A stretch of DNA of 64,000 nt, from positions 1-64,000 of the forward strand of contig NZ_JACGWA010000008.1 in NCBI RefSeq assembly GCF_014077505.1, read 5' to 3'. The stretch comes from Colwellia sp. BRX10-3 (GTDB lineage Bacteria > Pseudomonadota > Gammaproteobacteria > Enterobacterales > Alteromonadaceae). Below the pieces are notes generated by a model. The model ran no database searches and had not been told where the DNA came from. It worked only from the letters and a program-made list of their open reading frames with translations. The position numbers were made by a program, and so were the translations under genes. Numbering within the stretch: the stretch's first letter is position 1; the number at the start of each line of letters is the position of its first letter. This document shows, in pieces, positions 35,123-44,324 of this stretch.

Positions 35123-35181
35123 ATAGAAGCTTTGGGGAAGCTTGAATTCAAAATTAATACAACAGGTGTTCTAACGAGAAC
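35092..35181 (-). ncRNA. Candidate small RNA 2, paralogue of the one after polA
   Basis: About 90 nt on the minus strand with its own promoter and terminator and no open frame. It shares with small RNA 1 the core GAACACCTGTTGT (minus strand, 35171-35159), an AT-rich linker of similar length and an AAGCTT hairpin (35127-35143, loop CCCCA). The terminator stem differs completely. The distance from the -10 to the core is 16 nt here and 17 nt in the first. Conservation of promoter, operator-like dyad, core and hairpin, with divergence elsewhere, is what sibling sRNAs that use the same seed would show. It is convergent with the NTF2-like gene and 40 bp from that terminator. Confidence 0.75.
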
Positions 35182-35187
35182 AAAATC

Positions 35188-35217
35188 ATTATAGAGCAAC
35201 AACTCTACAAAAGTAAA
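35188..35217 (-). promoter_or_regulatory. Sigma-70 promoter with internal dyad, small RNA 2
   Basis: On the minus strand: TTTACT (35217-35212), 18-bp spacer, TATAAT (35193-35188). The spacer carries TAGAG-TTGTTG-CTCTA (35192-35207), the same dyad as at small RNA 1. Just upstream (35225-35232 and 35261-35268) is a further inverted repeat CTCTAAAA / TTTTAGAG with the same AGAG/CTCT half-sites. Confidence 0.78.
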
Positions 35218-35285
35218 GCCTTTACTCTAAAATAATTTATTTATCTTTAAAAAAAGTGTTTTTTAGAGTGTGTAAAACGCAGAAA

Positions 35286-35379
35286 ATAATGAGATCTGCG
35301 ACAGAAAATGAGATTTCTGACAGGACATTAGAAATGAGATTGAGGTAATGTGACTGGACATTCAATGAGATTGAGGTAT
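35286..35379. repeat. Degenerate repeat block with four AATGAGAT motifs
   Basis: Four copies of AATGAGAT in about 90 bp, alternating with GACAG / GGACATT motifs. The last two are longest: GGACATT...AATGAGATTGAGGTA occurs twice about 33 bp apart. The pattern resembles the multiple terminal repeats at the ends of some insertion sequences, but no transposase is present and I cannot name an element. From 35380 to 35931 there is only a 9-bp hairpin (CAACCACTA / TAGTGGTTG, 35557-35578). Confidence 0.55.
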
Positions 35380-35931
35380 GGATTTAAAAAAGATACTTCA
35401 GTTTCATACAATGTTTACTTTTAACCTAAAACTGACGTTTATTAGAATTGAGTTCAAACCATTAAATAATCCTACAGAGTCAAAGCGAACTAAAGCAATT
35501 GCATTTAAGTGATTTGAAAATCGGTATGTGAATAAATGGTATCCATTTAGCCCGACCAACCACTATATGTAGTGGTTGATTATATTTAACCTCGTCGTCC
35601 TCTTTTGCCACATTGCTGACCTAAATATAGTACCTACCACTCCCTTTCTATAAAAACATTTCTGAAGTAACACCGGGCATTAATAAAGCTAATTTGATAC
35701 ACAGTATTATGGATAATCAATACAACTATTAGGTTGTAATTGCTTATCTTTGCTATTTGTTAGGTTTCTCTACTAAACTTTATGAGAAGTAGTTTCACAT
35801 ACAGCAATAATGGTTTTACCTTCCTTATAAAAATAAGCTAATTGTATTCATATGATAATGAATCAACATGTTTACAAATGTTTAAGCTCTGAACTAAACT
35901 GTAAGCAATTAACTGTAAAAGGGAAAACGGC

Positions 35932-36495
35932 ATGTTCTCGATTAAAAATTTATCTTGTTTAATCTTTATTTTCACTTTGGTAGCTTGCGCTTCAATGGGA
36001 AGTGGTACTAAAGCAGAGAAACAACAAGAAATTCTAAAAATGAAAGACGCAGTTCTAACACAACTTTTTACTAAAAAACCTGACACCCGTAGCCAAATCA
36101 ACTCAGCGCCTGGCTATGCAGTTTTTTCTAATGCAAACATCAATTTGATATTCATGGCTGCTGGAACTGGATATGGCGTAGTTAAGAATATGAGTTCAAG
36201 TAAATATACATACATGAATATGGTTGAAGGTGGAATCGGTCTAGGTCTTGGAGTGAAGGATTACCGTATTGTAATGGTCTTCCATACTGTAGATGCAATG
36301 AACAACTTTGTTAATACAGGTTGGACATTCGGTGGTAACGCAGATGCTTCTGCCAAAGCAAGCGGTAAAGGTGCATCAGCAGAAGGTGAGGCCTACTATG
36401 GAGACGTCACGGTATACACTTTTACAGAAAACGGTTTAGCGCTTCAGGCTACTATAAAAGGCACGAAATTCTGGAAGGATAAAGAGCTAAATTAA
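35932..36495 (+). CDS. SYLF (YSC84-like) domain lipoprotein
   Basis: 187 residues. N-terminal lipoprotein signal with lipobox LVAC (Cys19). The rest matches the SYLF/YSC84 lipid-binding domain: INSAPGYAVFSNANINLIFMAAGTGYGVV, MVEGGIGLGLGVKDYRIVMVF and SAKASGKGASAEGEAYYGDVTVYTFTENGLALQATIKGTKFW. Bacterial members are periplasmic or outer-membrane lipoproteins of uncertain job. The ATG at 35932 has AAAGGGAAAA upstream. It stands alone. Confidence 0.87.
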   Translation: MFSIKNLSCLIFIFTLVACASMGSGTKAEKQQEILKMKDAVLTQLFTKKPDTRSQINSAPGYAVFSNANINLIFMAAGTGYGVVKNMSSSKYTYMNMVEGGIGLGLGVKDYRIVMVFHTVDAMNNFVNTGWTFGGNADASAKASGKGASAEGEAYYGDVTVYTFTENGLALQATIKGTKFWKDKELN

Positions 36496-36932
36496 AATTA
36501 TTTAAAATATCTTTCAGAATAAATCGCCTGCTCGACAATAAATATATAGTCCTTTGATATATTTATTCAATAGGATTTTTGTAGGAAATACTAACTTTAT
36601 TTAATGACTACTCTTGAGCCAACTGCAGAAGTAAAACTTAATTATTACTCACTTCAACAATGCGCACATTTCTGCCGTTAGCAAAGGTCAGTTTTTAATG
36701 TTTGTATTGATTACTAAGATACCAAAATGGACGCTTGCTTTTGATTATTCAACGCCTGTACTTCCACAGCAATAGTTAACTTCGAAGATTACTTCATGAC
36801 ATCTAATCGCTAGTTGACTCTATCAATGAAGTAGAAAGTATACATAAAAATACTATGTTATTTTTTGATATATAATGTAGAGTAATATTTAGAAAACATC
36901 AAAATTGGTGGTGTAATTAGGGTAACTATTAG
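36496..36932. other. Intergenic region with an A/T-only hairpin
   Basis: An 11-bp perfect inverted repeat AATAAATATAT / ATATATTTATT (36537-36547 and 36557-36567) lies 41 bp past the SYLF stop and may mark the transcript end. Nothing else is recognised; short frames lack start signals. Confidence 0.5.
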
Positions 36933-37667
36933 ATGAAAATAATTTTATTACTGTTTGCCTTGTTTACTGTATTTCCACTATATGGCGAAGAACAGATTGA
37001 CGTTATTTATTATAAATCTCATAACCCACCATTTCAGTTCAATAATAATGAACATGAAAGCGGCTTTATAACCAATATAATCAACTCATTAGAAAACGTA
37101 AGAGTTACATTCAAGCCAAAATCTTTATCGTTTAAGCGTATGATAAAGGAAATGAGTACTAGTGAAGAACATTGGATCACTTATGGATCTAAGTCATGGG
37201 TTGGCGCTCAATCTACTTTTTTGTCAGACATAGTAGTCTGGGAAGTCAATCATGTATTTTTCACGTTAAAATCAAATCAGTTTGAAGGTATCCAAAGTTT
37301 ATTTACTCAAACTTTAGTGTTAATCGAAGGGTTTGATTACCCTGGTTTAGATTCTTATATTAACAAAAATTTATTTAAAAAGGTTATACGTGTTAAAACG
37401 CCAGAGTTAGCTATTTTATCGGTTTTGGAAGGTGATGCAGATGTCTATCCTGATATGGAAAACAGAATTCAGTATCATTTAAAAAACATGGCGGTAAATA
37501 AGAAGGGAATTATCCTACATGATATAACCAATATTATCCCTGTGTATGAAATAAATTTGTGCTTCTCCAAAAATTTTCCTCTAGATATTAAAGCTGATAT
37601 AGAAATCAAACTAAGAAGCATGAAACGCTTAAATGAGTTTGAAAATATAATGAATAAGCTGCTATAG
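36933..37667 (+). CDS. Periplasmic solute-binding protein (SBP_bac_3-like)
   Basis: 244 residues with a signal peptide of about 18 residues (ending PLYG). The body resembles orphan family-3 extracellular solute-binding proteins (YKSHNPPFQFNNNEHESGFITNIINSL near the start; late PVYEINLCFSKN). No ABC permease or ATPase is nearby, and there is no attached kinase or GGDEF domain. It may bind a small polar ligand, but ligand and partner are unknown. AT content is slightly above that of its neighbours. Confidence 0.7.
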   Translation: MKIILLLFALFTVFPLYGEEQIDVIYYKSHNPPFQFNNNEHESGFITNIINSLENVRVTFKPKSLSFKRMIKEMSTSEEHWITYGSKSWVGAQSTFLSDIVVWEVNHVFFTLKSNQFEGIQSLFTQTLVLIEGFDYPGLDSYINKNLFKKVIRVKTPELAILSVLEGDADVYPDMENRIQYHLKNMAVNKKGIILHDITNIIPVYEINLCFSKNFPLDIKADIEIKLRSMKRLNEFENIMNKLL

Positions 37668-38107
37668 CTATTTTTTGTTAAAAATAAAGTAACACTATTA
37701 GTGCAGTAAATTAGCTTGTAAAATGATAGAGGTTTTATTTTAACTTACTATTCATGGTTTTAGTTTGTATGTTAGGTAAACCCGATAACTAAACCAAATA
37801 GCTATTTTGTAATTATATGGTTTTGAGTAACACCTGTTGGTATACCTCAACACAACACTATTAGCATATATATTTAAACAATAACGGACGTTATATCGTT
37901 CAAAAACTGTCAGGTTTTTTTACAACTTGGCATCTTTCCTGAAACTGTACATTTGAAAATTAGCCAATTTTCATCTGCTTATTAGAGCTGGTATCAATTA
38001 TGCTTTATATAACCAACTATTTTATATTCAGCTGTTAATAATAGAGACGGCAATTTAATTAAGCAGTATAAGTTGCTTAGATAATTCCATTTATCTAAGG
38101 ATTTATA
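37668..38107. other. Intergenic region upstream of the PEP-CTERM gene
   Basis: Contains an 8-bp hairpin TGAAAATT / AATTTTCA (37954-37973). I looked for a sigma-54 promoter, which is common before PEP-CTERM genes, and found only TTGGCAT without the paired TTGC element. No gene seen. Confidence 0.45.
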
Positions 38108-39172
38108 ATGAAATATACAAAGCTTTTAACGTTTATAGGCTTAGCTCTAAGTCTAAACAGCCAGGCAGCATTAATTGATCTGGCTGGTCAGGGTTATGTC
38201 ACTTATGGTGATTTTAACTCATATTCACTGCCTATTGCTGGAATAAATGTTTCTTCTGCGCCTGGCCAAATTTTTGAATTAGTTGTGGTGGCAACAGGGA
38301 CTAACGGTAATCCAGTTAATACCAACTTCTCTGGTATGGACAACGCGTATTCAACCCCTTCAGGGTCGAGTGATGGTAATTTCTTTTCCACGGGCTTAGC
38401 ATCAGACCCTTCACAAGTGAGTTCTTTTTTTGGCGACAATAATGCTACTTGGGACACTTCTCTTACCGCACTTGAGGCTTATCTGGCCGGGGAAGCCATG
38501 GTGTTTTTTTTCAACAATAACAACTTAAACGGGGCGAATTTACAAAGCCTAGCAGGCTGGGCACAAGTGAAGGTAACTGATAATACTGGTGCTGAGATTG
38601 GGGTGTTCGATTTTACTAATAACAATGGAGCATATGGCCTAGTAAGTGAAGGAGGGGGAGGTACATTTTTTGGTGATCCGGCTGATTACTTATCAGATGG
38701 CTCTGGTCCAATTATAGGAGACAATGCTGGAACCGACTATGTCCTATCCGGAGGACCGATATGTATTGATACAGATACAACCCCGCCAACACCAGTTTCT
38801 TGTAACAGTCCTCTTGCTGATGATGGGCCTATCAACCATAATTTAGGAGCCAATGATGCAGCATATGCAATAGTGGCCCCAGAGCTTAATTTTTTATTAA
38901 AGGGGCTTTTTGATAGTGGTTCGAGTCTAGATGACTTCACAATGAGCATTGATCTTCGTTTGGGTTGTGACCCCGGTTTTGGGTCAGCTGGAGATGAAAT
39001 ATGTACAGGGGCAGTAAGCGGGTTTGGAAAAAACATTAATAATGGTTATGAGCAGTTATTTATCGCTTCAGCAACGTTCGAGTCGCCTAATACGCCAATT
39101 CCAGAACCTGGTACGTTATTATTGCTAAGTGGAAGTTTATTACTGCTTTGGCGACATAAATTAATATCTTAA
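38108..39172 (+). CDS. PEP-CTERM sorting domain protein
   Basis: 354-residue secreted protein with a signal peptide 1-20 (cut after SQAA). The body is rich in Gly, Asn and Asp, without a recognised catalytic fold, and has four to six cysteines in the second half. The C terminus is a clear PEP-CTERM signal: PEPGT, then a hydrophobic stretch LLLLSGSLLLLW, then RHK. Such proteins are processed by exosortase (EpsH/XrtA type) and often sit with exopolysaccharide. No exosortase gene is in this window, so sorting depends on one elsewhere. Confidence 0.85.
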   Translation: MKYTKLLTFIGLALSLNSQAALIDLAGQGYVTYGDFNSYSLPIAGINVSSAPGQIFELVVVATGTNGNPVNTNFSGMDNAYSTPSGSSDGNFFSTGLASDPSQVSSFFGDNNATWDTSLTALEAYLAGEAMVFFFNNNNLNGANLQSLAGWAQVKVTDNTGAEIGVFDFTNNNGAYGLVSEGGGGTFFGDPADYLSDGSGPIIGDNAGTDYVLSGGPICIDTDTTPPTPVSCNSPLADDGPINHNLGANDAAYAIVAPELNFLLKGLFDSGSSLDDFTMSIDLRLGCDPGFGSAGDEICTGAVSGFGKNINNGYEQLFIASATFESPNTPIPEPGTLLLLSGSLLLLWRHKLIS

Positions 39173-39741
39173 AGGCTGGTGTTTTTAACCAATAGGTAAA
39201 AATACAACCTAAACTGGCGTCAGATTTATGCTCAGTGATTACACTTTTGAATATTTCTAGGCGTCAACTTAGGTCAAAAAACAAAAATATAAACAGGAAA
39301 TTTGTGATTATGATGAAGGGGCCTGTATTGTAAGCAGAATATACGTACAATTTTTCGGCATAAGTGCTGTGGCTGAGCGTCGCTAATCATACCATTAGCA
39401 TACTTAACGTTAATGACTGTAGCCTAGTTAATCCCTATAAACTTGCTATAAAACATGAGAAATCGTTCCTTATTCACTCAAGATTACAGTTAAGTATATT
39501 AATAAAAGTATATGTTTATCAGATGTTTGTGCATGTGTAAACATAGTACTTACATTTGTGGTGTGTCAATTATTAACCAGAAGCTTCAACAGAAGTATTG
39601 CCGTTATTGAAGCAACCGGCTGCTTGAATTGATTAAAGGCCCAACGCCGTTATTAAACAGGTAAATCTAATTTCTCAAGACGATATGTTAGATTATATTG
39701 GCCCATTACTGATAAAGCTATTAACAAAACTACGCGTTTTA
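39173..39741. other. Intergenic region, no gene seen
   Basis: 569 bp between the PEP-CTERM gene and the 3' end of the DUF5666 gene. One short frame near 39590-39640 reads RSIAVIEATGCL, which resembles an IS110-type transposase motif (VIEATG) but ends at once; this is too little to call. No terminators or RNA genes were recognised. Confidence 0.45.
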
Positions 39742-41442
39742 TTAATGCTCAAGTTCAATAGATTTCGCGGTAATAACACCTTGCTGATCTATGGTGCCTT
39801 TAATTTCCAGCTGGTCATCAATGGCAACGATAGACCAAAATTGTTCAGCTGAAACCCTTTCATCATCTACTTTAAATTTAGCAGTTTGACTGGTTAAAAC
39901 TTGATGACCTGAGACCAGCAGCGAGTCTTCATTTACGGCTTCAACCACACCTTTAAACTCTGTGCGGTTATCGTTACTGTCATCATCATCGTCGTCATGT
40001 TCTTCTATTTCAACTTTAAGGGCGACAAAAATACTGTCTATCAGTTGTCCTTTAACTTCGACTAACATGTCATTTTCGAGTTGTTCAAAAAATACTGCTT
40101 GGCTAACGTCATCACCATTCGTCCCTTCAAATTGAGTGTTTGCATCGGTAGTAACCGTTACACCAACAAGACTAAAGCTAAAGTTTTCAATGTTACTTAC
40201 TTTACCTTTTAACTCTGTTTCAGCGTTTTCATCTTCATTCTCACGTTTCATTTTAGTGGCTATATTTTTACCTTCACTATCAACAAAACCTTTCAACTCT
40301 ACATAGTCGCCAATGGCTAAATCGGCCAAATCAAAGAAACGTTCGTCGTCATCAGACTCATCTTTCATTTTAGTTTGATTATTTATTTCAAACTCGACAC
40401 CTAGCACGGTAACTGTGCTTAACTCTAAGTTAATGGCTTCAATAGCGCCTTCAATACTCAAATTTGTTTTGTGTTCAATGCGAATTTTTTTCGCTAGTAA
40501 AGCGCCATCGGCGTTGAATTCACCTTTAATTTTAACGCGAACATTTGCCATTAAAGCACTTGCGTCGCCATATTTAAATTCAGTATTATCATCAATAATA
40601 ATCGCAATGCCATCTACTTTAAAACTACTTGAAGATTCAAAGTCGGTGATAAAACCTTCTACATGTCGGTTATCGCCTTCATCATGGTTTTCATTTTTTT
40701 CTTTAAGTTTTACTTCGCTAACCACCAATACACCAGCATCTAAAGCTGAATATTCACCTTTTACACGCACTTGTTGTCCATCAGCTAAATCAGCCTCCAC
40801 AAAGTCTTTAAATGTTGCAGAGCTATAATCGATGGTTAAACCATTTAACTCAAATGTTTTATTAACGGTATCTAGTGATGTAATACGTGCTTGAATTTTT
40901 AACTGGGTTTGTTCATTTTCTTTTTCTATACGTGTAGCGTATAGCTCGCCATCGGCATTGAAGTAACCGCTTATTTCAAGAATATCTCCGGGCTTAAGAT
41001 CGGATAAAATGAAATTTTCTAAACTGGTTAAATCATCAAATAGAATGGTTTGGCCAAGTATTATTATGGTGTTTGCAAATAAATCAATACTATCCATTGG
41101 ACCTTTTAATTGTTCGTCATAATGAATAGTGTTGGCATCACCTGTGGTGCCATCTTCATTCACTTCTCCACTAAGGTTAACAACCATGCCCACCTGTAAA
41201 TTAGTTTCACTTGCACCATCGTTATCATCGGTAGTTACAGTGGTTGCATCAGTTTCATATTCAACGCCATTGACAAATACACTACCAAATCCAGTTATAA
41301 CACCCGTAGTTGCCGTTATAGTTGAAGTAGGTTGCGATGGAGTTGGCGTCGGTGTTTCTGGTGCGGGGTCACTTGTAGATGAACCACCACAACCTGTTAA
41401 TATCGCTGCTGCAATTAATGATAAAATGGATCGGTTTGACAT
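39742..41442 (-). CDS. DUF5666 repeat lipoprotein
   Basis: 566 residues. Lipoprotein signal with lipobox LTGC (Cys18), followed by a Pro/Thr/Ser linker. About seven tandem units of 65-75 residues follow, each a small beta-rich module of the DUF5666 type: first GVITGFGSVFVNGVEYETD, later LKPGDILEISGYFNADGELYATRIE, ALMANVRVKIKGEFNADGALLAKKIRIE, AIGDYVELKGFVDSEGKNIATKMK and DDQLEIKGTIDQQGVITAKSIELE. It is very acidic, with an Asp-rich tract near 485-493. Function unknown; surface or periplasmic, perhaps binding calcium or other cations (inference). The leader holds a 7-bp hairpin AAAGCTA / TAGCTTT (41473-41490). Confidence 0.82.
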   Translation of the reverse strand: MSNRSILSLIAAAILTGCGGSSTSDPAPETPTPTPSQPTSTITATTGVITGFGSVFVNGVEYETDATTVTTDDNDGASETNLQVGMVVNLSGEVNEDGTTGDANTIHYDEQLKGPMDSIDLFANTIIILGQTILFDDLTSLENFILSDLKPGDILEISGYFNADGELYATRIEKENEQTQLKIQARITSLDTVNKTFELNGLTIDYSSATFKDFVEADLADGQQVRVKGEYSALDAGVLVVSEVKLKEKNENHDEGDNRHVEGFITDFESSSSFKVDGIAIIIDDNTEFKYGDASALMANVRVKIKGEFNADGALLAKKIRIEHKTNLSIEGAIEAINLELSTVTVLGVEFEINNQTKMKDESDDDERFFDLADLAIGDYVELKGFVDSEGKNIATKMKRENEDENAETELKGKVSNIENFSFSLVGVTVTTDANTQFEGTNGDDVSQAVFFEQLENDMLVEVKGQLIDSIFVALKVEIEEHDDDDDDSNDNRTEFKGVVEAVNEDSLLVSGHQVLTSQTAKFKVDDERVSAEQFWSIVAIDDQLEIKGTIDQQGVITAKSIELEH

Positions 41443-41914
41443 GTTGAAATCCTCAGAAAATTAATCATTTAAAAAGCTATTATTAGCTTTAGTTAGATTG
41501 ATAATTTAACGCAGGAAGATGACTATGGTATGAGTGTTTTGTCCTTTATAAACAACATGATAGACTTTCTTCTAGAAAATAGGTACTGATTGGTAATCAA
41601 TAACTACGATTGTTTTATATTTCAGTCGATGAACGACGAGTAAGTAAAAACAATTTATCAATGTGACTAAACATTAGCAGGCAGCATAAAATATAGCTAT
41701 TAAAATAAGCAAATAAAGAGTATTAAATGATCAATTGAGACGAGGCGAAAGTAATAGCTGGGCTTATAAAACGAGAGTTCAAGAGCTAAGTTTTAGGCGA
41801 TAAAATTGCAGTACCTTAGCTAATGAGCTGACTATCAGGCACTTTATATTCAGATTCCAATATATAACAAATTACCTTACACTCTAACTATCTGACATTA
41901 CTTGATATTGTGCT
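41443..41914. other. Divergent intergenic region, no gene seen
   Basis: 472 bp between the divergent DUF5666 and DUF3754 genes. Apart from the 41473-41490 hairpin near the DUF5666 start, I recognise nothing specific. Confidence 0.45.
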
Positions 41915-43150
41915 ATGGCTGCCGATCGGTTTATACCTTATAGAAAACAAGACATTGTTGAAATGTGTTTGCGAGAACTCAAACTCGATGATTCAGCATT
42001 ATCATTTCGACAGTTTTGTGACTTGTTGTCGAATTCGCTTCATGTTGAATATCATCAGACTTTAGAGTCACTCAAAAACGACTATGCGCCATTTGACCCC
42101 AATGCGGATACTAAGCAACTTGAACCTTATACAGCGGAGCAAAAAAACCAGTGTCAGGCTAGTTTTGCAGAGAATTTTGCAAATGTATTGAATGCAGCCA
42201 ATTTTGAAAAAATTACCGAACAAGATCTACAAGATGCTTTAACCGAAGAGTCTTTATTTAAAGTTAGACTGGAAGTTGAGTTTGATGACTTTGAGCAAGT
42301 GGTTTTTTATCGTCGAGGCGAGTCGCAATTAACTGAAACCATTACTTCTCTATTTGGCCTGCGTAAACAAACCCTTAATTTTACTAACTATGACCGTGTA
42401 GCAATATATATTACCTTTAAAGATAGAGCTCATTTTGACGCGAAGAAAAAAGCCTTGTTTGGCTTTGAGCCCGGATCAACCATAGTTAAGCTTTTTCAAA
42501 ATGTACCAAAAGCCGATTTAGAAATGCTATTTCCGAATAGCGAAGTACGTATGCGGCCAATTGATAAGGCTTTTATTGGCGCTTCTGCCGTTGTCGGCGG
42601 TGCGGTGGTTTTAGTGACTAAACTAGGTGCTTCAATTTTGTTATTGGCGGCATTAATGGGCTTTTGGGTTGGTTGGCACAAAGAAGCGGTAGAAATGACC
42701 CAACAACATTTTATCTCATTCGCCATTGGGCTAGGGGTTTTTGCAGGCTTTATTTTTAAAGAATGGAGTAAATTTAAAAATAGAAAAATTAAGTTTATGA
42801 AAGCCTTGTCTGACAATCTGTATTTTAAAAATCTTGATAATAATGCCGGCGTTTTTCATACTCTGATTGACGCTGCGGAAGAAGAAGATTTTAAAGAAGC
42901 TATATTGGCATATAGTTTTTTACTTAATTGCAAAAACGGTTTAACTGCAGAGGCGTTAGACGAAAAAATAGAATCTTGGTTTAAAGAAAAATATCAATGT
43001 GAATTGGACTTTGAAATTGCCGACGCGGTAGGCAAACTTGAGCGAATGCAGTTAGTTGAATTAAATCATGATGTTTATACCGCCATCGCTTTAGATGAAG
43101 CTAAAGTCATTTTAGACACCCATTGGGATAATATTTTTAACTATGCTTAG
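41915..43150 (+). CDS. DUF3754 (TMEM143-like) membrane protein
   Basis: 411 residues. Cytoplasmic N-terminal half with FIPYRKQDIVEMCLRE at the start and FEQVVFYRRGESQ near 145. Two membrane spans lie at about 220-252 and 265-285, and a C-terminal soluble part carries FMKALSDNLYFKNLDNNAGVFHTLIDAAEEEDFKEAILAY. This is the DUF3754 family, related to eukaryotic TMEM143. Function unknown. Possible ATG start at 41915 without a strong Shine-Dalgarno. Confidence 0.85.
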   Translation: MAADRFIPYRKQDIVEMCLRELKLDDSALSFRQFCDLLSNSLHVEYHQTLESLKNDYAPFDPNADTKQLEPYTAEQKNQCQASFAENFANVLNAANFEKITEQDLQDALTEESLFKVRLEVEFDDFEQVVFYRRGESQLTETITSLFGLRKQTLNFTNYDRVAIYITFKDRAHFDAKKKALFGFEPGSTIVKLFQNVPKADLEMLFPNSEVRMRPIDKAFIGASAVVGGAVVLVTKLGASILLLAALMGFWVGWHKEAVEMTQQHFISFAIGLGVFAGFIFKEWSKFKNRKIKFMKALSDNLYFKNLDNNAGVFHTLIDAAEEEDFKEAILAYSFLLNCKNGLTAEALDEKIESWFKEKYQCELDFEIADAVGKLERMQLVELNHDVYTAIALDEAKVILDTHWDNIFNYA

Positions 43151-43288
43151 TGCCATTTATTAAAGCAACACATAGCATTAAGCACAATTGACATTACAGT
43201 GCATGCTAAAACGAATGTTGGGCACTGTAAATTTGTACCGCTTAGTGTCTTAAATTCCATGCCATAAAGTTTAAGGCTACTTTACATA

Positions 43289-44203
43289 CTAAGGTTTACT
43301 GGTTAGAACCAGCGCATAATATTCAAGTAAAAGCGCACGTAGTCTTAACAGTCCTTTGCCTTTATTAACTGTTTTCCACGCCAGAAATAAGTCGACACTT
43401 TGCTGTTGATTTTCTGTATTTAATGTCACTAGTTGTGTTGAATCTATATAGTGCTGAACTCTTGCTTTTGGCAAGAAACCCACACCAATACCGGCAACAA
43501 TAGCTTGAATTTTATGTTCAACACTAGCGACATAAAAATGTCGACTTTGGTCAATTAAATTAGCCGACCAAGGTACGGCACTTTTCGATGAGTCATGTAC
43601 AATCACCGTACGATAATCGGCAATGTCACTATGGGTGATCGGTAGCGCAAAGTGACTCAATTCATGGTGTTTAGCAGCCACTAATACACTATCAAATGTG
43701 CATATTTTTTGCGCCCGAATACCTAGTTGATTAGGCACAGGTGGTGGTGCGCCAATCAGTAAATCGACATTATCTTCTATTAACGCTTCCCAAGAGCCAT
43801 TCATTACTTGCTCGCATATATCTACTTCAACGTTAGGATGCTCTTGCAAAAAATTTTGCAAACATTGCATGATTGGGGCTACAGCGATAATTGAGTCGAA
43901 GGCTATTCTAATTTTTGGTTCCCAGCCATGTGCCAGCGTTTGTGTTTGTTCAGTCACCTTACTAACAGCCGCTAAAATTTTTCTCCCTTCAAGCAATAAA
44001 TGCTTACCAGCGGGGGTAAGTAAAGAACGTCGTCCTTGCCTGACAAATAAAGTTACTGATAATTGCTCTTCAAGTTTTTGTACTATGTAAGACAGTGCTG
44101 ATGGCACTTTATTTAATTGCTCAGCAGCAGACGCAAAACTGCCCCTATTATCAATAGCGTCGAGTACGAGTAGTGCTTCTAAAGAGAGTGGTGAACCATT
44201 CAT
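43289..44203 (-). CDS. LysR family transcriptional regulator
   Basis: 304 residues: N-terminal winged helix (ALLVLDAIDNRGSFASAAEQLNKVPSALSYIVQKLEEQL, about 8-46) and a LysR substrate-binding domain from about 90. It is divergent from doxX, and the shared 121-bp region holds inverted repeats of LysR-box type (44223-44250). It probably controls the doxX / pirin / oxidoreductase genes and itself; the inducer is unknown. Confidence 0.93.
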   Translation of the reverse strand: MNGSPLSLEALLVLDAIDNRGSFASAAEQLNKVPSALSYIVQKLEEQLSVTLFVRQGRRSLLTPAGKHLLLEGRKILAAVSKVTEQTQTLAHGWEPKIRIAFDSIIAVAPIMQCLQNFLQEHPNVEVDICEQVMNGSWEALIEDNVDLLIGAPPPVPNQLGIRAQKICTFDSVLVAAKHHELSHFALPITHSDIADYRTVIVHDSSKSAVPWSANLIDQSRHFYVASVEHKIQAIVAGIGVGFLPKARVQHYIDSTQLVTLNTENQQQSVDLFLAWKTVNKGKGLLRLRALLLEYYALVLTSKP

Positions 44204-44222
44204 TGCTTTATCTTTATAGTAT

Positions 44223-44250
44223 TGTTCAAAAAATTTGAATGAATTGAACA
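44223..44250. promoter_or_regulatory. Inverted repeats between LysR gene and doxX, probable LysR operator
   Basis: TGTTCAA (44223-44229) pairs with TTGAACA (44244-44250), and inside it TTCAAA-AAA-TTTGAA (44225-44239) is a second perfect dyad with a T-N11-A core. Position between divergent regulator and target fits LysR autoregulation. Confidence 0.6.
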
Positions 44251-44324
44251 GATTTTAGGGGTTATTCAACAATAACTCAACTTGTAGAATAATCACATCT
44301 AAAACATACAGCGAAAAAGAGACC

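Noticed and set aside
35409-35510. 33-codon frame starting MFTFNLKL
   Set aside because: No Shine-Dalgarno, no family resemblance, surrounded by stops.
37829-37840. AACACCTGTTGG, similar to the sRNA core
   Set aside because: No TATAAT at the right distance, no AAGCTT hairpin and no terminator follow. Probably chance.
39590-39640. Short frame reading RSIAVIEATGCL, like an IS110 transposase motif
   Set aside because: Only a dozen residues match before a stop, and no other transposase blocks or ends are visible.
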